A stretch of DNA of 64,000 nucleotides from contig CADCXC010000037.1 in assembly GCA_902806595.1 (NCBI GenBank), positions 1,736,001 through 1,800,000 of the forward strand, given 5' to 3'. This stretch comes from Pyrenopolyporus hunteri (Eukaryota > Ascomycota > Sordariomycetes > Xylariales > Hypoxylaceae). Every line of letters starts with the position of its first letter. Positions within the stretch are counted from its first letter, which is position 1. The notes under the pieces are model-generated. The model was not told where the DNA came from and did no database searches. It was given only the letters and a program-made list of their open reading frames with translations. A program made the position numbers and the translations under genes. Of the stretch, positions 59,938-64,000 are shown one piece after another.

Positions 59938-59998
59938 CACACACGCATACATACATACACATACATACATACATACCTACCTACATACACACACACAC
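59938..59998. repeat. CATA and CA microsatellite cluster
   Basis: Tandem ATAC/CATA units broken by CCTACCTA, ending in a CACACACAC run. About 1 kb upstream of the Sok1-type gene. Confidence 0.85.
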
Positions 59999-61022
59999 CT
60001 GGCGAACCTGGCCCCATTATCTACCTAAACTACCATCATCCATGAGCTTGAGCCACGGAAGGATGTGGTGTGGATGCAATAGCTAGCGCACTGAAGTATC
60101 AATGCTTTCCACGCTCATTTCCCCCGGAACCCATGCCTGTTCAAGCCTGTTCATTGTCCACCTTCATTGTCCACCACACCCCTTACCCGCGTGGAGCGTG
60201 GAACGCTATTACTTCTCTCCCAAGTTAATAATAATAATAATCTACCACTTTCCCGTGATTATTACTGCTGCTTTTAGAAGTCCAATGCTACCCATACCCT
60301 TTTCAAACTCCCCTTCCGCCAACACTACTACTTATTATTGATCGCCTCGTTCCTGGCAACTCGTGATATCTTCTTTCCCTCCCCCCCTTTGTTCGGCCCT
60401 TCCCACATCCAGTTGCATTTCAGAGAAAAAAAAGAATAAAAAAAGAAAAGAGCCAGAAGGAAGAGAAGAAGAGAGAGGGAAAAAAAGGTATAGGAACCAA
60501 AAGGTACCCCAACTCCCCTTGTCTATTCGTTCCTCCAAGGATTCATACCTGCAAACATCCATATTTCCCCTGGCGGTAGCTGCTAGTCGCCAGTCCTTTT
60601 CAGGGTTGGCTTGCAGCATCTGCTCAAATCATAGGCGGCCATGTAAGACTCAAACCCACACGCTTTCCCACAGATGCACTGCTTCACACCTTTCGATTCC
60701 ATTGTCTCGAAGTACACAACAGGCGAGCTAGGGGTACATCTGCAGCCATCCGCTTTCACGAGACCATTCCGTCCAACATCGGAGCCGTTTGCCAAATTCT
60801 CTTTCATACAGAGCCCGCCCGCTGACCGCTGACCGAACAGTAGCCATATAATTCTTGACCGTCAACCAAGGTTCCTTTTGGGTCTCATAACCCCAGCTCT
60901 TCCATACCGGGAACGATATACAGAGAGGAAAGGCAATACACACCGCCGCGTAGAAGGACTGCCTTAGGCCTCAATCGACTAGTACTGAAAACCCTCTCAT
61001 AAGCCAGGAAGCTAAAAAGAAG

Positions 61023-63053
61023 ATGGGGGATCAAGGAACTGGTGGAATCGAAAGCCGAGGAGTCGAGAGTAACACGACGAGGCGCATGTCGGAGCCGCGA
61101 CCAAATTCCCACGACGACCAGATTCAGCAGCAACCGACGGAAGCAAAAGCTTCAAGTGCAGAGACTGAAGAGCAGAAGTATGCACAGACCGGCCCCCGGC
61201 ACTTGATTCCCGTACACCCAGGTAACCCAGCGGCAAATGGCGGCCTATCACGAAATCCGTCCACGAGCTCTAACGCGTCTCGAGATTCCCGGATCGTGTT
61301 TGACATCCCGCACCAAAGATCCCGGGCTCCCCGGCCGTTGGAGCCGCCTGTGACAAAGGCTACTTTGAGCGAATTGGACGTGAATAAGATTATCCACAAC
61401 CCAAAGCTGCGGCACGACATAAATTTTGATCCTGACCTTCATTTCCGGCCCAATGTTGACGGGGAGAAGGGAAGGCGAAAGCAGGAGAAGGCTAATCAGT
61501 TCTGGAACTCACTCACAGAGCAGCTGCAATTGTTTATCGTCAACCGAGACGAATTCATGAGTAGATATGGACAAGGTGAAGACTGGTGCCTCCCGCAGCT
61601 GCTCAAGTCGGTGAAGGAGATAATACAGACATTAGTACCTCAGAGGGATCGCATGTACTTGGACGAAGGGCTGAACGTCGAACTAATCATGCAACAATTC
61701 AGCAAGGGAATGGCGGATCTGGAAAAGCTGGCCTCGTGGTTATCCGGAGTACTCAAATCTCATTGTGCCCCTATGAGGGACGAGTGGGTAGACGAAATGT
61801 ACAACCAACTAACAAACGGCAACAAGACAAACGACATGGAAGAGCTCGTGCAAGGGATGCGCAGTCTCCTGAGTGTTCTCGAGGCCATGAAGCTTGACGT
61901 TGCCAACCATCAGATTAGATGCCTCCGGCCGATCTTGATAGAAGATACCGTCCACTTCGAGCAACGTTTCTTTCTTAAGAAGATAAGGGACCGCAAGATG
62001 GACCCGGGTCCGGCCCAGGCCTGGTATCTGACGGTGAGCCAATATTACTCCCGAGACCCGGCTTCGGTCCAGACCTTCGGAGAGATGGGCGCGTTTTTCG
62101 AGGCGCTGTGCAAGATGATACTCCCATCGACCGATCCGTATTCGCATCCGGACACCTTTGTCTTCGACGAAGAGCGAATGGCCAAGCTTCGGTCGGATAT
62201 GCTCGACGCGATCAACTTGGAAGTTTGCATGCGCCTATACGAAGGGTTGGAGAGGAAATACAGATACAGCGATTCCATGTCCAGCGTGAATGCTATTCCC
62301 ACTCCTTTCCTGGCTACGCCATTTTCGGATCCATCCGGCTTCCTGAGCTCGAGAACCGAGGAGGAAGGAAGCGAGAGCTATTTCAACTCGTCAAATTCGA
62401 GGCCGTCTAGTCTAGTGTTCAGCTCTGCCGGATCAGCCCAATCATCTCCCCGCACTTCTCTTGTTCTACCCACCCAACCAGCCGCAAACCGTGTAGAAGA
62501 CCAGCAAACTAAGTCAAGAAACCTCTACAACTCGCTCGTTGCCCTGCTTCAGACCTCCCCAGCCAGTTCACGATCTGTGTCTCGGTGGAAGGCGATGAAG
62601 GATTCTCTAGCGCTACAAATTTTCCGATATACCAACGCACCAGCTCAAGATCTTCTCCAGTTCGAAGATGAGCTCGACAACCACCTCTCCGAGCTGTCGT
62701 CCCCGCTGTTCCAGCAGGTCGAACGATATTACCACTATCACTTACTCGTGGAGCTTCGGCAGCGTGTCAAAGACTTCAAGGGGCTCACGGGCGCGGCTCT
62801 GTTCTCGGTCGCTACTGGCGGTCGCCTACACAGCCCTACCCGCGGCTGGGACGGGCCCCGTGAGAATGTAAGTCGGGAGCGTACTTCACTGGAAAACGCC
62901 ATCCGGGAAGCCCGGGAGGAGGGTGGCGTCGAGGACATGGCCACGCGGTTAGCCCACATGGGCCTCCTCCATTGGAGAGTCTGGTCGCATCTAGTTTACA
63001 CCGGGGACCTCGAGAGTCTCATGGCGATGCCTGATATGCCTATGGCAATCTAA
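61023..63053 (+). CDS. SOK1: TCP11/Sok1 family protein
   Basis: Family of yeast Sok1, a suppressor of cAMP-dependent kinase loss, and animal T-complex protein 11; the molecular role is unknown. Single exon, 676 residues, ATG in a purine-rich context. Residues 1-120 are polar and disordered, Ser/Gln/Pro-rich. The TCP11 domain starts at about 120 with LSELDVNKIIHNPKLRHDINFDPDLHFRPN, a family hallmark, then WNSLTEQLQLFI and LDEGLNVELIMQQFSKGMADLEKLASWLSGVLKSHCAPMRDEWV. LRPILIEDTVHFEQRFF and INLEVCMRLYEGLERKYRYS follow. A Ser-rich insert (about 430-500) precedes the C-terminal helical part ending THMARLAHMG-like (seen as MATRLAHMGLLHWRVWSHLVYTGDL). Upstream DNA is a long microsatellite-rich region. 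Confidence 0.93.
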   Translation: MGDQGTGGIESRGVESNTTRRMSEPRPNSHDDQIQQQPTEAKASSAETEEQKYAQTGPRHLIPVHPGNPAANGGLSRNPSTSSNASRDSRIVFDIPHQRSRAPRPLEPPVTKATLSELDVNKIIHNPKLRHDINFDPDLHFRPNVDGEKGRRKQEKANQFWNSLTEQLQLFIVNRDEFMSRYGQGEDWCLPQLLKSVKEIIQTLVPQRDRMYLDEGLNVELIMQQFSKGMADLEKLASWLSGVLKSHCAPMRDEWVDEMYNQLTNGNKTNDMEELVQGMRSLLSVLEAMKLDVANHQIRCLRPILIEDTVHFEQRFFLKKIRDRKMDPGPAQAWYLTVSQYYSRDPASVQTFGEMGAFFEALCKMILPSTDPYSHPDTFVFDEERMAKLRSDMLDAINLEVCMRLYEGLERKYRYSDSMSSVNAIPTPFLATPFSDPSGFLSSRTEEEGSESYFNSSNSRPSSLVFSSAGSAQSSPRTSLVLPTQPAANRVEDQQTKSRNLYNSLVALLQTSPASSRSVSRWKAMKDSLALQIFRYTNAPAQDLLQFEDELDNHLSELSSPLFQQVERYYHYHLLVELRQRVKDFKGLTGAALFSVATGGRLHSPTRGWDGPRENVSRERTSLENAIREAREEGGVEDMATRLAHMGLLHWRVWSHLVYTGDLESLMAMPDMPMAI

Positions 63054-64000
63054 TCCACACGAAGTTGGGCGACGAAAGCAACGCGTTCGCCGGTTTATTG
63101 GTCACGGTCTTGTATTCGCACAGCAGAAACGCGAGCTTCCCCCATACTATAATCGTCCTCATCCGTCTTTCCACCTTTATTATTCCATTTCGAGCGATAT
63201 CTAGGACGGGTCGGCATACTTAATACCCCATTACACTCCTCTTAATCACCTTACATTGGTCGTTTATCGTGCGGACGCGTTTCTTCAATAATGTGGATCG
63301 GCATTGTTTGGGTGTTTGTTTAGGAGTAAAGAGAGGCTTCTCATCTGGTTCGGGCGGTTTGCGACAAGGCGCGGCAGAGGCATAGTCAATTTTTAGATTT
63401 GCAACGCTTTTTATTTTTATTTTTCTTCCTTTCCTCTTTTCCCTTCCACTACTTCTTATTCTGGTTGCAACGTCTCTTTTTGGCGAAAGGGTCTGCATCA
63501 AAATAACTACATACCCGGTCAACATTTCCACAGGCGTTTGCGTCTCATTCTTGCGGCGGCGGGCGAGGCGAGAAATTGATATTTTTTGCATCATACATAA
63601 GAATTACAGGATAACTTCCTCCGCCCCGTTTCATTCTGGAGATTAGGCTAAGGGGAGGGTTTATGTTGTGCAAAGAGGGGGAGGACATTATTAGGTACGC
63701 CTCGGGGCGTGACGGCGGAATCAGCAAGATGACGATGGTTGCGATGATGATGGGATGGCCATAGTCTAGGAAGAGATACTTCGCCGCAAGGTTGACGCAC
63801 ACACAAACACATACACACACGCTCACACACACGCACACATTCACACACTCACACTATTACACTATTACACTCCTACACTCCTACAACCACACACAAGATA
63901 GTATTCGCTTTCTCGGCGGAGCAGGTCGAAAGACGGTTACGTCGTAGGCCCAGCTCGTCTAATAGATTTTGCGCTATGGAACACTTATTGGTAGCCTACT
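63054..64000. other. Downstream region with CA repeats
   Basis: 947 bp after the Sok1-type gene to the window end. CACACA and ACACAT tracts lie at about 63797-63860. The 124-residue minus-strand ORF at 63220-63594 is basic and low in complexity and not supported. A partial gene may start beyond the edge but none is visible. Confidence 0.5.

Larger units (their letters stand above)
53928..61022. other. 7.1-kb gene-poor region
   Basis: The largest gap in the window. No family is recognised in any frame. It contains CCTA/TAGG clusters (notably 56181-56222 and 56740-56900), CATA and CA/CG repeats (57457-57495), a 20-base T run with CT repeats (58944-58977), GT repeats (59338-59374) and CATA/CA repeats (59938-59998). 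Base composition is not extreme, so it is not an obvious AT-rich RIP block. The last 1-2 kb must include the Sok1-type gene's promoter and leader. The longest lone ORF is 54173-54667. Confidence 0.5.

Overview
This is a stretch of nuclear genome from a filamentous ascomycete (Pezizomycotina, most likely a Sordariomycete; I cannot name genus or species). The support is: short GT-AG introns of about 50-400 nt; typical fungal families (Zn2Cys6 regulators, a CCCH protein of a fungal-only type, OMP decarboxylase with the long filamentous-fungal insert, cytochrome P450); and intergenic DNA full of a CCTA/TAGG tetranucleotide motif around ACCTAGGT palindromes. I see no transposon, virus, rRNA, convincing tRNA or secondary-metabolite backbone gene.

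Nineteen protein-coding genes can be rebuilt, with introns placed by hand from splice sites and reading frame. In order: COX5-type cytochrome c oxidase subunit (+), mitochondrial ClpX (-), glycogen branching enzyme (+), ORC5 (-), an Upc2-like Zn2Cys6 regulator (+), a secreted CE1-type esterase (-), a CCCH zinc-finger protein (-), a second Zn2Cys6 regulator (-), OMP decarboxylase (-), phosphatidylinositol synthase (+), a lone P450 (-), SRP19/Sec65 (+), dynactin p150Glued (-), an HMG-box regulator (-), RVB1/pontin (-), an EamA-type transporter (-), TAF13 (-), Kish/KSH1 (+) and a Sok1/TCP11 protein (+). KSH1 is a 71-residue gene in four coding exons, the first being the ATG alone, so simple ORF scans miss it. 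The CCCH gene is in six exons.

The gene-rich parts are about 0-16.8 kb and 34-54 kb. The gene-poor parts are 16.8-20.4, 25.3-29.0, 30.1-32.7, 49.6-52.4 and above all 53.9-61.0 kb, which holds only simple repeats, the tetranucleotide motif and weak ORFs. Most genes are housekeeping and functionally unrelated: respiration and mitochondrial proteostasis (COX5, ClpX), glycogen, replication origin licensing (ORC5), pyrimidine and phospholipid synthesis (URA3, PIS1), secretion (SEC65, KSH1), dynein transport (dynactin), and chromatin and transcription (RVB1, TAF13). There is no operon-like logic. The main shared-regulation candidates are divergent pairs, best TAF13/KSH1 with 538 bp between start codons. 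I found no convincing new multigene system; the most useful second looks are cryptic exons, stop-free introns and the dispersed intergenic motif.
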